A stretch of 8,626 nt of DNA from Bacteroides sp. (GCA_019414665.1 DXLO01000059.1:1-8626); one strand, 5' to 3'. Positions 1-6,273 are shown, numbered from the stretch's first letter. Notes: generated from the letters alone by a model not told the origin. Program-made: numbers and translations.

Positions 1-54
1 CGTTCCTAATCTCCTGCCAAAGAGATATTTACTATGCAACCTTTACGGGCGCAC
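1..54 (-). mobile_element. Group II intron, 5' end only, inserted in traG
   Basis: Reading on the minus strand, traG coding sequence stops at position 55 and GTGCGCCC begins at position 54. Bacterial group II introns start with GUGYG, and the Lactococcus Ll.LtrB intron (from memory) also starts GUGCGCCC. Positions 26 to 9 form a hairpin with stem ATCTCT/GGAGAT and loop TTGGCA, matching in place and loop size the hairpin at the other end of the window. The intron lies in sense orientation to traG. Translation into it adds six codons after the split codon and then hits TAG. Only 54 nt are visible, so domains V/VI and any intron-encoded reverse transcriptase lie outside. An unrelated repeat with a similar end is less likely, given the covarying hairpin. 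Confidence 0.78.
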
Positions 55-2125
55 AGAGATACTTTATGTACTCACTCATATTGGCGGACATCAGGGCTTT
101 CCAGCATTCCTCAATGAGTATCATCTTGCGGATACCTTTCAAGCGGCGCATCTTGGCGATGAAGGTTTCCATGATTATCAGCGTGACCACGGGCAGAAGA
201 ACCTTGTTTCCGCTGATATTGTCCAGCTCAAATACGATAAAGCGCTTGTTGGTAAGATCCAGTTCCTTGTCCGAATTAAGCAGGAAATCATAATCACCGC
301 CACGGTAGAACGGTTCCAGCACGTTCAGGAAACCGTCAATGTCAAAATCCTTCTCACGGACTTTCTTCTCCTCAATCATCCGGCGGTAGTCATCACGCAC
401 AAACTCGTAGAATCCGTTGAAATCGGGTCTGACATCCCTGTTTTCCGTTATCCTGCGGATGTATGCGTTCACCGCTCCAGAAAGGGCCACTTCTTCCGAA
501 CGCCTTGGGGCTTCATCCTCACGTTTCCAGAGTGTGAGTATCAGTGTCTTGATGCTTTCACGCTTTTCCACGTCAAATTCCCCGGAATCCGTATAGAACG
601 GATTGAAGGCGATGGGATTGTCCTCCTCATAGGTGATATAGATACCGTCCTCGCCATGTGTCCGGTCATGAATCAGGCTGCAAAGTCCCTGATAGCTGTT
701 TCCGGTATCCACCAGCAGGATATGGGTACCCTGTTCATAATACTGGCGGACAAGGTGGTTCGTAAAGAAGGATTTACCGCTGCCGGAGGGACCGAGTATG
801 AACTTGTTGCGGTTGGTGATGATTCCCTTGCGCATGGGCAGGTCACTGATGTCCAGATGAAGCGGTACGCCGCTCTGCCTGTCCGTCATACGGATACCGA
901 ACGGGCTGGGCGAACTGCGGTAATTCGTTTCCGAAGCAAACAGGCAGACAGCCTGTTCCAGAAAGGTATAGAAACTTTCCTCAGCCGGAAAATCGCCCGC
1001 ATTGCCTGGAATACCAGACCAGTACAGCACCGGAGTATCTATCGTGTTGTAATGGGGTACGCATCCCATCAGGGCAAGCTGGCTGCCGGTATCGTTCTTG
1101 ATACGCCTTAACTCTTCCTCGTCTTCCGCCCAGGCCAGTACATTACAGTGGCACCGTACCGGAACAAGCCCTTTCGTATGCGCCTCGTCAAGATACATTT
1201 CTGCCCATTCATAGTTCACGGCATTGCTGCGGCTGTATTTCGACAGGGACAGCATGTTGCGTGAGGTCTTTTCCATGCGTTGCAGGATTTCCTGCGCGTC
1301 ATCGATGAACACGTACTGCGAATAGACATGGTTGCATGAAAGCAGGAGTCCTACCGGAGCCGCAAACGAAAGACGGCAGTCGCTACGGTCCGTGGACAAG
1401 CGCTCATAGCGCATGTCCGTGCCCACACTGCCGGGAAGGTCTTCCGTATCGGAAAGCACATGCAGGCAAAGACGTTTGTCACCGATGCGCATACGTTCCG
1501 GATCAAGGCAGATGTCCTGTAATACGGGGTGCGTGTCCTCCATACCGAGAGTCAGGTATCTTTCAATCAGCCCGGGACATTCTTCCGTTCCGACCACCTC
1601 TTCCGTTCTGAGACGCTTCATCCTGACATGCCCCGAATCGTTCATGATACGCTCGAACTGCTCCACCGCCTCCAGGAATTTCACGACCGAATCCCAGTCC
1701 GTGATTTCCTTGGGAAGGATATAGCCGCGGCACAGGGTACTGAAATCACTGCGGCGACGGGCACGTTCGCGTGTGGTCTTTGTCAGATACAGGAAGCAGC
1801 GGTGCCTGAGATACGGGCGTTCGTTGAAATGACGCTCATAGCTGCGGGACAGGAAACTTTCCGTCCCGTCTCCTTCGCTCCGGTAGTTTTCCTTGACGAA
1901 CCAGTCCTGCTTGTACACGACCGAATAATTTGGAAGCACCTTCATGGCCTTTACCCAGGTACCGTGAATGGCTTCATATTCCGCCGCCGTCACCGTGTAC
2001 AGTTCAGGCAGCTCGACCTCGAAGGCTACCGTAATGTCCGCATCCTTGCTTACGATGCAGTTGTTTTCCACGGCCAGAATCGGAAATCTGTCTTCCAGAT
2101 CACAGGCCTTCAATACACTTCTCAT
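55..2125 (-). CDS. traG: TraG, VirB4-like conjugation ATPase (5' exon; interrupted by intron)
   Basis: This is the cytoplasmic ATPase that powers assembly of the type IV mating channel. The N-terminal half is the TraG/VirB4 domain. Walker A is GPSGSGKS (residues 445-452) and Walker B is KMILIEECW (about 667-675). The start ATG overlaps the traF stop as ATGA, a sign of translational coupling. Residues 1-690 look intact. The first base of codon 691 is then followed by an apparent group II intron 5' end, and reading through gives CAPVKVA and a stop (total 697 aa, ending at position 32). Relatives are roughly 800 aa or more and continue after YIKYL with Tyr-Lys (from memory), so the C-terminal helical part is missing from this window. 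If the intron splices, TAT-CTC-T plus the 3' exon restores a Tyr codon. It is a working gene only if splicing occurs. Confidence 0.9.
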
Positions 2126-2445
2126 TTTTTTCTCTTCTTTTTGGTTAATGCTCTGAATATTCTGCGACGGGCTGACAGATAGCGCGGATGGCGTTTCTCG
2201 GCCAGCATCTTCATCAGCCCGTGCTCACCGTAGCGGGCATTCATGCGGAAGGTCAGCCATACGGCCAGGGAACCGGATACCGCTCCGAAAGACAGGCATA
2301 CCAGCTGGCTGACACCGGCCATATACAGGACAACCACCGCAAGAAAGACCGATACAAGGCCTCCGGCAAAAAAGAACAGGTACTGTGATTTCAAGCCCTT
2401 GAACTCAATCGGACGGCCTGCTCCCTTGTTGATACGGTAATCCAT
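2122..2445 (-). CDS. traF: TraF, DUF4133 small membrane protein (VirB3-like)
   Basis: A 107-aa inner-membrane protein of the Bacteroidetes mating-pore system. Two hydrophobic segments are visible (about residues 23-44 and 47-66). They are followed by a cytoplasmic tail with the motif RYGEHGLMKMLA (71-82), which I associate with the TraF/DUF4133 family, and a very basic C terminus (TKKKRKK). Size, two-segment topology and position directly before the VirB4-like traG match VirB3; that equivalence is inferred. It lies 3 nt after traE and overlaps traG by 4 nt (ATGA), so traE-traF-traG are almost certainly co-translated. The start ATG at 2445 is the only sensible one because traE ends just upstream. 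Confidence 0.88.
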   Translation of the reverse strand: MDYRINKGAGRPIEFKGLKSQYLFFFAGGLVSVFLAVVVLYMAGVSQLVCLSFGAVSGSLAVWLTFRMNARYGEHGLMKMLAEKRHPRYLSARRRIFRALTKKKRKK

Positions 2446-2448
2446 GGC

Positions 2449-2745
2449 TTACAGGAAGAAGGAACGGAGAATGGTGGCGGCTACAATCAGGAAGATGCAG
2501 GCGAAGAACCAGCTCGCCGCAGTCTTGGACGTATCGGGATCGCCGCTGCTGAACTTGCCATACGTCTTGATACCGCCGACCAGACCGAGTACGGCTCCGA
2601 TGGCATAACACAATTTGGTGGCCGGATCGAAATACGAAGTCATAAGGCTGGTAGCCTCATTGATGCCGGCAAGACCCTGTCCCTGTGCGAAGGCACCTGC
2701 CGCTGCCAGCACACACAATACTGAAAATAGGATTCTTCTCTTCAT
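2449..2745 (-). CDS. traE: TraE, DUF4134 small membrane protein (VirB2/pilin-like)
   Basis: A 98-aa protein with a cleavable-looking signal peptide (MKRR, hydrophobic core to about residue 16, then AGAFA-Q), a central hydrophobic stretch (LCYAIGAVLGLVGGI, 45-59) and a C-terminal membrane segment (about 78-97). This layout, together with the following VirB3-like and VirB4-like genes, resembles VirB2-type pilins; the family is known as TraE or DUF4134. The frame is open up to 2841. The ATG at 2745 was chosen because it gives the signal peptide directly and because the promoter (2790-2822) and repeat array (2822-2861) lie in the upstream extension. It is the first gene of a transcription unit separated from traA-D by a terminator. 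Confidence 0.88.
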   Translation of the reverse strand: MKRRILFSVLCVLAAAGAFAQGQGLAGINEATSLMTSYFDPATKLCYAIGAVLGLVGGIKTYGKFSSGDPDTSKTAASWFFACIFLIVAATILRSFFL

Positions 2746-2789
2746 TGTCGAATCATTTTGGGGGTTGACATAAATGTTGAATTCGACTG

Positions 2790-2822
2790 CAAATATATAA
2801 GGCTTAAACCGCTGTGATACAA
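2790..2822 (-). promoter_or_regulatory. Bacteroides-type promoter for traEFG
   Basis: On the minus strand there is a perfect Bacteroides -7 element, TATATTTG (2797-2790, consensus TAnnTTTG). It is preceded 21 bp upstream by TTGT (2822-2819), a near match to the -33 TTTG. The predicted start near 2783 gives a leader of about 38 nt before traE. It lies between the traD terminator and traE, where an independent promoter is needed. The -33 element abuts a 10-bp repeat array, which suggests activator-assisted initiation. The motif is seen directly; activity is inferred. Confidence 0.6.
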
Positions 2823-2861
2823 CACCGTCATCAGGTGTCACCAGATGTCATCAGATGTCAT
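2822..2861. repeat. Four-unit 10-bp operator-like array upstream of traE
   Basis: On the plus strand there are four contiguous 10-bp units: ACACCGTCAT, CAGGTGTCAC, CAGATGTCAT and CAGATGTCAT. The period equals about one helical turn, so a protein could bind each unit on the same DNA face. The array ends exactly at the -33 element of the traE promoter, a position typical of an activator. The same unit recurs at 5525-5564 between traA and mobA, with an 18-bp stretch matching at 17 positions. Confidence 0.65.
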
Positions 2862-2881
2862 TCAGGAAGCCTTACAGACAT

Positions 2882-2914
2882 AAAAAAAGCATCCCGAAAA
2901 GATTTCCGGGATGC
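2882..2914 (-). terminator. Intrinsic terminator after traD
   Basis: On the minus strand, stem GCATCCCG (2914-2907) pairs perfectly with CGGGATGC (2896-2889) across a 10-nt loop and is followed at once by seven T residues (2888-2882). It begins 15 nt after the traD stop codon, in the right orientation to end the traABCD transcript. This separates traABCD from traEFG, which has its own promoter motif. Confidence 0.88.
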
Positions 2915-2929
2915 CTGAATATATCGGTG

Positions 2930-3589
2930 TCAGATATATTTCCGCCACTCGTCAGACGGTTCATTCCCATCCTTTACCTTAAGCGGTCTGGGATTGCCGT
3001 CCTCATCAAGATACCTGTCTATCAGTTCCTCTACAATAGCGGAATTCTCCATATTGGAAAGGAACACATCAATCAGGCTGGTCTGCCTGATGGAGAACAG
3101 GACACGAGCTGCCTGCATGGCCTTCTCATGGTCGGCTTCATCCTGATGTGTCAGATATTCACCGAGTACTTCCATGTCCCTGCTGGACAGAACAGGTGAT
3201 ACGGATTCCACTTCGGGAGACTCCGCATCAAGGTCTTCCTGGACTTCCTGCAGGAGTTTCATCTTTTCCAGCTGAAGGTTGCATTCCACATCTTCCTGCT
3301 GCACGTCCTCCTCCTCACCGATAAAATTCCTTTCAAGTGGCTGGCTCATGAAGGGAGCGGCAGTCTTTCCGGCATTCTCGTCCAGATAGACATAACGGGT
3401 ACTTCCCATCACTTCTGCATCTGAAACCGCAGATTCCGTTCCGGCAGCTTCTTTCTTTTCCTTCTTCACGCAAGGTTTCCCATAAAGCAGGGTACAAACA
3501 GTTTCGATACGCCTTCTCCAGCCATACACGCTGTACAGCAAATAGCCTATACAGACAATCCGTACACAGAAGTATATCAGTTCTTCCAT
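2930..3589 (-). CDS. traD: TraD-like conjugation protein (DUF4122 type)
   Basis: A 219-aa protein with one N-terminal membrane segment (about residues 5-23) followed by a basic patch (WRRR, 24-27; KKEKKE, 42-47), so most of it should face the cytoplasm. The middle is acidic and probably flexible (GEEEDVQQEDVE, 91-102). The C-terminal half looks helical. I assign TraD from its place between traC and traE in the CTnDOT-like order and from the segment around PLERNFIGEEEDV, which resembles remembered TraD/DUF4122 proteins. Its biochemical role is not known. The start overlaps the end of traC by 13 nt, so the two are translationally coupled. A terminator follows the stop closely, making this the last gene of the traABCD unit. 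Confidence 0.72.
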   Translation of the reverse strand: MEELIYFCVRIVCIGYLLYSVYGWRRRIETVCTLLYGKPCVKKEKKEAAGTESAVSDAEVMGSTRYVYLDENAGKTAAPFMSQPLERNFIGEEEDVQQEDVECNLQLEKMKLLQEVQEDLDAESPEVESVSPVLSSRDMEVLGEYLTHQDEADHEKAMQAARVLFSIRQTSLIDVFLSNMENSAIVEELIDRYLDEDGNPRPLKVKDGNEPSDEWRKYI

Positions 3590-3951
3590 AAAGAATCCTT
3601 ATAGAGAAAGCATTCAAGTTCATTCTTCAGCAATTCTCCGTGGCGTTTGAAGTGTTCCTCCACGATATTGCTCACAAAGACTGAAACACTCATGCCGGGA
3701 GCCATAAACGGAATAAGGCGGCTTGCCTTGTTGTACAAACCGCAACGGATACGAATCTGGCGTCCTTTCCCGACTGGAGCATCGTTCAGATACACACGGC
3801 TATATTCGGGAAAGCAGTTCGCTATTCCTATTTTCTCATTCAACTCTCTGACCTGTCTTTTCAGTGAACAAATCTTATTGGACAGTACATAAACGCAACA
3901 TAACAGCAGGCCGCAAACCAATACGGCAACAGTCAATACAATCCACATCAT
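3577..3951 (-). CDS. traC: TraC, membrane-anchored DUF3408-like protein
   Basis: A 124-aa protein. Residues 3-24 form a strongly hydrophobic membrane anchor (WIVLTVAVLVCGLLLCCVYVL). Residues 25-42 could be a short coiled coil (KICSLKRQVRELNEKIG). Residues 64-114 resemble the C-terminal domain of the preceding protein: both contain Y..(R/A)SR/ARI-P, then MSV..F..N, a His, and an EL near the end. It therefore looks like a membrane-tethered paralogue of traB. The gene starts 2 nt after the traB stop and overlaps traD by 13 nt. Two adjacent ATGs exist (3951 and 3948); I used the first. The name follows the CTnDOT order. The function is unknown; a DNA-binding or partition-partner role is speculative. 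Confidence 0.7.
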   Translation of the reverse strand: MMWIVLTVAVLVCGLLLCCVYVLSNKICSLKRQVRELNEKIGIANCFPEYSRVYLNDAPVGKGRQIRIRCGLYNKASRLIPFMAPGMSVSVFVSNIVEEHFKRHGELLKNELECFLYKDSLWKN

Positions 3952-3953
3952 TT

Positions 3954-4391
3954 TCAGAATGTTTTTGGGGTTTTTCGGCGAAACAGCTCGCCAAGCTCTT
4001 CACTGTAAGTCTCAAGATGGTGTGCCAGCACATTATCCAAAAAAGCGGGCACACTCATGTCATCACTCAGAAGGGGAAGGATACGGGCCAGCCTGCAATA
4101 CATGTCATAGCTGATATAGGTCTGCTTTCTGTGTACGGACTTCTTTCTGTCCAGAAACAGTTCCTTGTACATTTCCACCTTCTCTTCCAGTCCGGGGTCA
4201 GCGCGAATCGTCTTGCGGGACTTTTCCTGTCCCTGTGTCTTTACTTCCGGCACATTTTTTTCCTTTTCTGTGACAGGAAGAACATTCTCGCCGACATCAG
4301 TTCCAGATTTACCGCAGGAAATGGATTCACTGGCCATCATGTCCTTCAAGGCATCCTCATCCACCTTGAATATCTCTCTTTTCTTTGCCAT
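3954..4391 (-). CDS. traB: TraB, DUF3408-like cytoplasmic protein
   Basis: A 145-aa soluble, highly charged protein. Residues 1-85 are polar, low in complexity and probably disordered. Residues 88-138 form a compact domain (HRKQTYIS, then Y..RLARILPLL, DDMSVPAFLDNVLAHHL, and EELGELFRR), the pattern of DUF3408 proteins found in Bacteroidetes conjugative elements beside ParA-like TraA. The short beta-like TYIS followed by helices recalls ribbon-helix-helix DNA-binding proteins; this is inference from the pattern. It begins 5 nt after the traA stop and ends 2 nt before traC, so it sits in a tight operon. Beside a ParA ATPase it could serve as the ParB-like or adaptor partner, which is untested. 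The symbol rests on gene order. Confidence 0.75.
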   Translation of the reverse strand: MAKKREIFKVDEDALKDMMASESISCGKSGTDVGENVLPVTEKEKNVPEVKTQGQEKSRKTIRADPGLEEKVEMYKELFLDRKKSVHRKQTYISYDMYCRLARILPLLSDDMSVPAFLDNVLAHHLETYSEELGELFRRKTPKTF

Positions 4392-4396
4392 AGTTC

Positions 4397-5149
4397 TTAT
4401 CCCGGAAATATGATACGTTCCATCTCCTGGGCAAACGCCTCAAGACGGCTGTCTTTCAGTAGTGATTCGGAAGGAGGGAGAAGGGTGCAACGGAAATGCT
4501 GCCTGGAAGAAGGTGTCATTTCCTTGTTGAAGCGTTCAAGATCCGGAAGTATGGTTTCAAAGACCTTCAAACCCATACGGAGCACTATTGCATTATACAT
4601 TACATACAGTTCCTTGGAAGTACGGCTGTCCATACGGTTCCAGAATAAACGTATGTCTTTCAGGGGAGCTTCCGGATGCTGTCCGATAAAATCCTGAACG
4701 GTCGATACAAAGGAAAGGCTGCTCTGCATGACCATACGGTCTTTTACAATGGGAGTGAAAATAAAATCCATGTTCATGACGGACTCAAATACACCACGGG
4801 AGTTCACCGTTCCGGGAAGATCGAAGAATATCAGGTCATAATCACCTTCCAGCTTGCCGGGAATCTCTGCGGCTGACTCCGGCGTGGAAGTAACAATCGG
4901 ATAGGCCTTACGGGAACCGTCTTCAAACTGACGGCAGAAAAGCCGTTGGTGATACTCGCTTTTTTCAAGGTTCTTCAAATCCCTTCCCCTTAGTTTTTCC
5001 AGACTGAACTGGGGATAGTCACAGTCAACGACAGCAACTTTCAGACCTCTTACATAATTAAAATAACTGGCAAGAACCGCTGTTACCGTGGACTTGCCCA
5101 CACCGCCTTTCTGATTGCTGAAGGCGACAAGAATCGGACGTTTGTTCAT
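4397..5149 (-). CDS. traA: TraA, ParA-family ATPase
   Basis: A 250-aa ParA/MinD-type ATPase. The deviant Walker A is KGGVGKST (residues 14-21), with the signature lysine that acts across the ParA dimer. The A' region is VVDCDYPQFS (40-49) and Walker B is LIFFDLPG (106-113). In CTnDOT-like elements traA is the first gene of the transfer operon. ParA proteins position DNA or protein cargo, so a role in locating the element or the transfer apparatus is plausible but not shown. No N-terminal HTH is present, so it is a short ParA that would need a partner to bind DNA; traB directly after it is a candidate. AAAAGG precedes the ATG. The leader of about 325 nt back to the predicted promoter crosses six 40-bp repeats. 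Confidence 0.92.
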   Translation of the reverse strand: MNKRPILVAFSNQKGGVGKSTVTAVLASYFNYVRGLKVAVVDCDYPQFSLEKLRGRDLKNLEKSEYHQRLFCRQFEDGSRKAYPIVTSTPESAAEIPGKLEGDYDLIFFDLPGTVNSRGVFESVMNMDFIFTPIVKDRMVMQSSLSFVSTVQDFIGQHPEAPLKDIRLFWNRMDSRTSKELYVMYNAIVLRMGLKVFETILPDLERFNKEMTPSSRQHFRCTLLPPSESLLKDSRLEAFAQEMERIIFPG

Positions 5150-5220
5150 ACCTTTTGTTTTTGGGGTTAATATTCACTTTTTCTTTCACTAATCTTATAA
5201 TGGCATTACGCTATTGTGAT

Positions 5221-5460
5221 ACTATTGTTGCCATGTTATTATGTCCTTATGTTATTGCAATACTATGTTGCCATATTATTATGTCATTATGTTATTGCAA
5301 TACTATGTTGCCATGTTATTATGTCCTTATGTTATTGCAATGCTATGTTGCCATGTTATTATGTCCTTATGTTATTACAATATTATGTTGCCATGTTATT
5401 ATGTCCTTATGTTATTGCAATACTATGTTGTTATGTTATTATGTCATTATGTTATTGCAA
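5221..5460. repeat. Six 40-bp tandem repeats with embedded palindromes
   Basis: Six head-to-tail units of 40 bp fill this stretch (5261, 5301, 5341, 5381 and 5421 begin units 2-6; unit 1 begins at 5221 and is slightly altered). Each is built from 8-bp pieces starting ATGT (ATGTTGCC, ATGTTATT, ATGTCCTT), followed by a 16-bp piece. Every junction carries TATTGCAATA, a perfect 10-bp palindrome at four of six junctions (5253, 5293, 5413, 5453); those at 5333 and 5373 have one change. The last runs into the 12-bp palindrome TGCAATATTGCA (5456-5467). The plus strand has no stop in any frame, but I see no gene. The array lies in the predicted traA leader. Confidence 0.9.
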
Positions 5461-5481
5461 TATTGCACGCTTAAATCGCGT

Positions 5482-5514
5482 CAAAAATAAGGTCTTTCAA
5501 GCATACAGGTAATA
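5482..5514 (-). promoter_or_regulatory. Candidate promoter for traABCD
   Basis: On the minus strand TATTTTTG (5489-5482) is a perfect TAnnTTTG -7 element. The expected -33 position, 21 bp upstream, holds only TATT (5514-5511), a weak match, which would fit a promoter that needs an activator. The 10-bp array begins 11 bp further upstream. A transcript would start near 5475 and read through the 40-bp repeats before traA. Confidence 0.5.
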
Positions 5515-5524
5515 TGTAGCCTGC

Positions 5525-5564
5525 ACCATGACATCAGATGTCATCAGACGTCTTTATATGTCAT
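5525..5564. repeat. Four-unit 10-bp operator-like array between traA and mobA
   Basis: On the plus strand there are four contiguous 10-bp units: ACCATGACAT, CAGATGTCAT, CAGACGTCTT and TATATGTCAT. The first two form a perfect 7-bp inverted repeat, ATGACAT-CAG-ATGTCAT (5528-5544). The array is almost equidistant from the two flanking -7 elements: 35 bp to the traA one (5489) and 34 bp to the mob one (5599). It repeats the units found upstream of traE at 2822-2861. A shared regulator such as an Xis2d-like protein is a candidate; CTnDOT Xis2d is reported, from memory, to bind between mob and tra. Confidence 0.65.
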
Positions 5565-5575
5565 ATAATCCACTA

Positions 5576-5606
5576 TTTCACAACTGTTTACACAGCCATA
5601 ATTTTG
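5576..5606 (+). promoter_or_regulatory. Candidate promoter for the mob operon
   Basis: TTTC (5576-5579) lies 19 bp before TAATTTTG (5599-5606), a perfect TAnnTTTG -7 element with a one-mismatch -33 element. The predicted start near 5613 leaves a leader of about 240 nt that contains the oriT hairpins before the mobA ATG at 5851. Confidence 0.52.
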
Positions 5607-5678
5607 CAAAGTCAGAACCGATAGACGGCTTGGAACATCTTCCGACGGACAGCAGCACGCCGCTCACGTCGCGCAGCA

Positions 5679-5813
5679 ATCCGCCGGAGGTGGATTCTCT
5701 GTTCAAACGAACAGAGCAAGTTGTGTTTTTGTACGACAGAAAGTATTCTGCCATACAAAAACCAACTTGCCCTCCCTAACGGTCGGGGGATTTTCCTCCA
5801 AAGTCGGAAAATC
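5679..5813 (+). other. Likely origin of transfer (oriT) with four inverted repeats
   Basis: Directly before the relaxosome genes there are four consecutive inverted repeats. They are 5679-5685/5689-5695 (7 bp, one G-T); 5697-5704/5709-5716 (perfect 8 bp, CTCTGTTC/GAACAGAG, 4-nt loop); 5716-5741/5746-5770 (a long arm of 25-26 nt with two mismatches and one extra base, from GCAAGTTG to CAACTTGC, 4-nt spacer); and 5789-5796/5806-5813 (perfect 8 bp, GATTTTCC/GGAAAATC). A long imperfect repeat next to a relaxase operon is typical of oriT. The nick site is probably in the single-stranded stretch after the long repeat (5771-5788), but it cannot be fixed from sequence alone. Confidence 0.72.
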
Positions 5814-5850
5814 TGACAGAGAAAGAAAAACAACCCAAAAGCAGAAAAGC

Positions 5851-6273
5851 ATGGAGAAAAAACAGACAAGAAGGACAGGCAGAAAACCGAAGACTGATCC
5901 GGCGGACTACAAGTACAATTTCCGTCTGAACGCACAGGAGAAAAGCAGATTTGAAAGACTGTTTCTGGAATCTGGAGCAAGGGACAGGACAATCTTTATC
6001 AAGAAATCAATCTTTTCAGAACAGCTGAAGGTAATTAAGGTGGATAAGGTTTCCATGGACTATTACATCCGGCTTGGGGAATTTTACAGGCAGTTTCAGG
6101 CAATAGGCAACAATTACAATCAAGTCGTAAGGGCCGTACAGAAAAATTTTGGGGACAAAAGGGCGATGTCCCTGCTTTACAAACTTGAAAAGGCTACCCT
6201 GGAACTGATACTGCTCAACAAGCAGATTATGGCATTAACCAAAGAATATGAACAGAAATGGTTGCAAAGATAA
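5851..6273 (+). CDS. mobA: MobA, relaxosome accessory protein
   Basis: A 140-aa basic protein. Residues 1-20 are rich in Lys and Arg. Residues 21-60 carry a likely ribbon-helix-helix fold (KYNFRL as strand, NAQEKSRFERLFLESG as helix). Residues 80-100 hold QAIGNNYNQVVRAVQK, resembling the conserved GxNxNQ region of MobC-type auxiliary mobilization proteins. Such proteins bind oriT and help the relaxase open the DNA. It follows the oriT hairpins, and its end overlaps the relaxase start by 16 nt, so the two are coupled. The frame stays open back to a TTG at 5767, but that would begin inside the oriT repeat; the ATG at 5851, after an A-rich stretch, is preferred. Naming follows the CTnDOT mobABC convention, in which MobA is the accessory protein, not the relaxase. 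Confidence 0.85.
   Translation: MEKKQTRRTGRKPKTDPADYKYNFRLNAQEKSRFERLFLESGARDRTIFIKKSIFSEQLKVIKVDKVSMDYYIRLGEFYRQFQAIGNNYNQVVRAVQKNFGDKRAMSLLYKLEKATLELILLNKQIMALTKEYEQKWLQR

Noticed and set aside
1..54. Simple frameshift or natural truncation of traG
   Set aside because: The break coincides exactly with GTGCGCCC, and the same signal with a covarying hairpin occurs at the break in mobC, so insertion of related introns explains both.
1529..2182. Plus-strand 217-codon open frame
   Set aside because: It is antisense to the N-terminal part of traG and start of traF and has no recognisable motifs.
2746..2841. Upstream extension of traE to an ATG at 2841
   Set aside because: The extension would hide the signal peptide and overlaps the traE promoter and part of the 10-bp array. 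The ATG at 2745 gives a normal TraE.
3864..4697. Plus-strand 277-codon open frame
   Set aside because: It is antisense to traA, traB and traC, which have clear family features and operon spacing; it looks like a codon-bias shadow.
5221..5460. CRISPR array
   Set aside because: Units are contiguous 40-bp copies with no unique spacers, and no cas gene is present.
5155..5512. Three overlapping plus-strand open frames of 77-111 codons rich in Tyr, Leu and Cys
   Set aside because: The 40-bp repeats contain no stop codon on the plus strand and their length is not a multiple of three, so all frames stay open and yield the same low-complexity peptides in turn. There is no ribosome site or plausible protein.
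5767..5850. Upstream TTG start for mobA
   Set aside because: It begins inside the long oriT inverted repeat and adds residues with no family likeness; the ATG at 5851 gives a standard MobA N terminus.
5612..5992. Minus-strand 126-codon open frame across the oriT region and the start of mobA
   Set aside because: It runs antisense to oriT and mobA, has odd composition rich in Ser, Phe and Arg, and matches no family I know.
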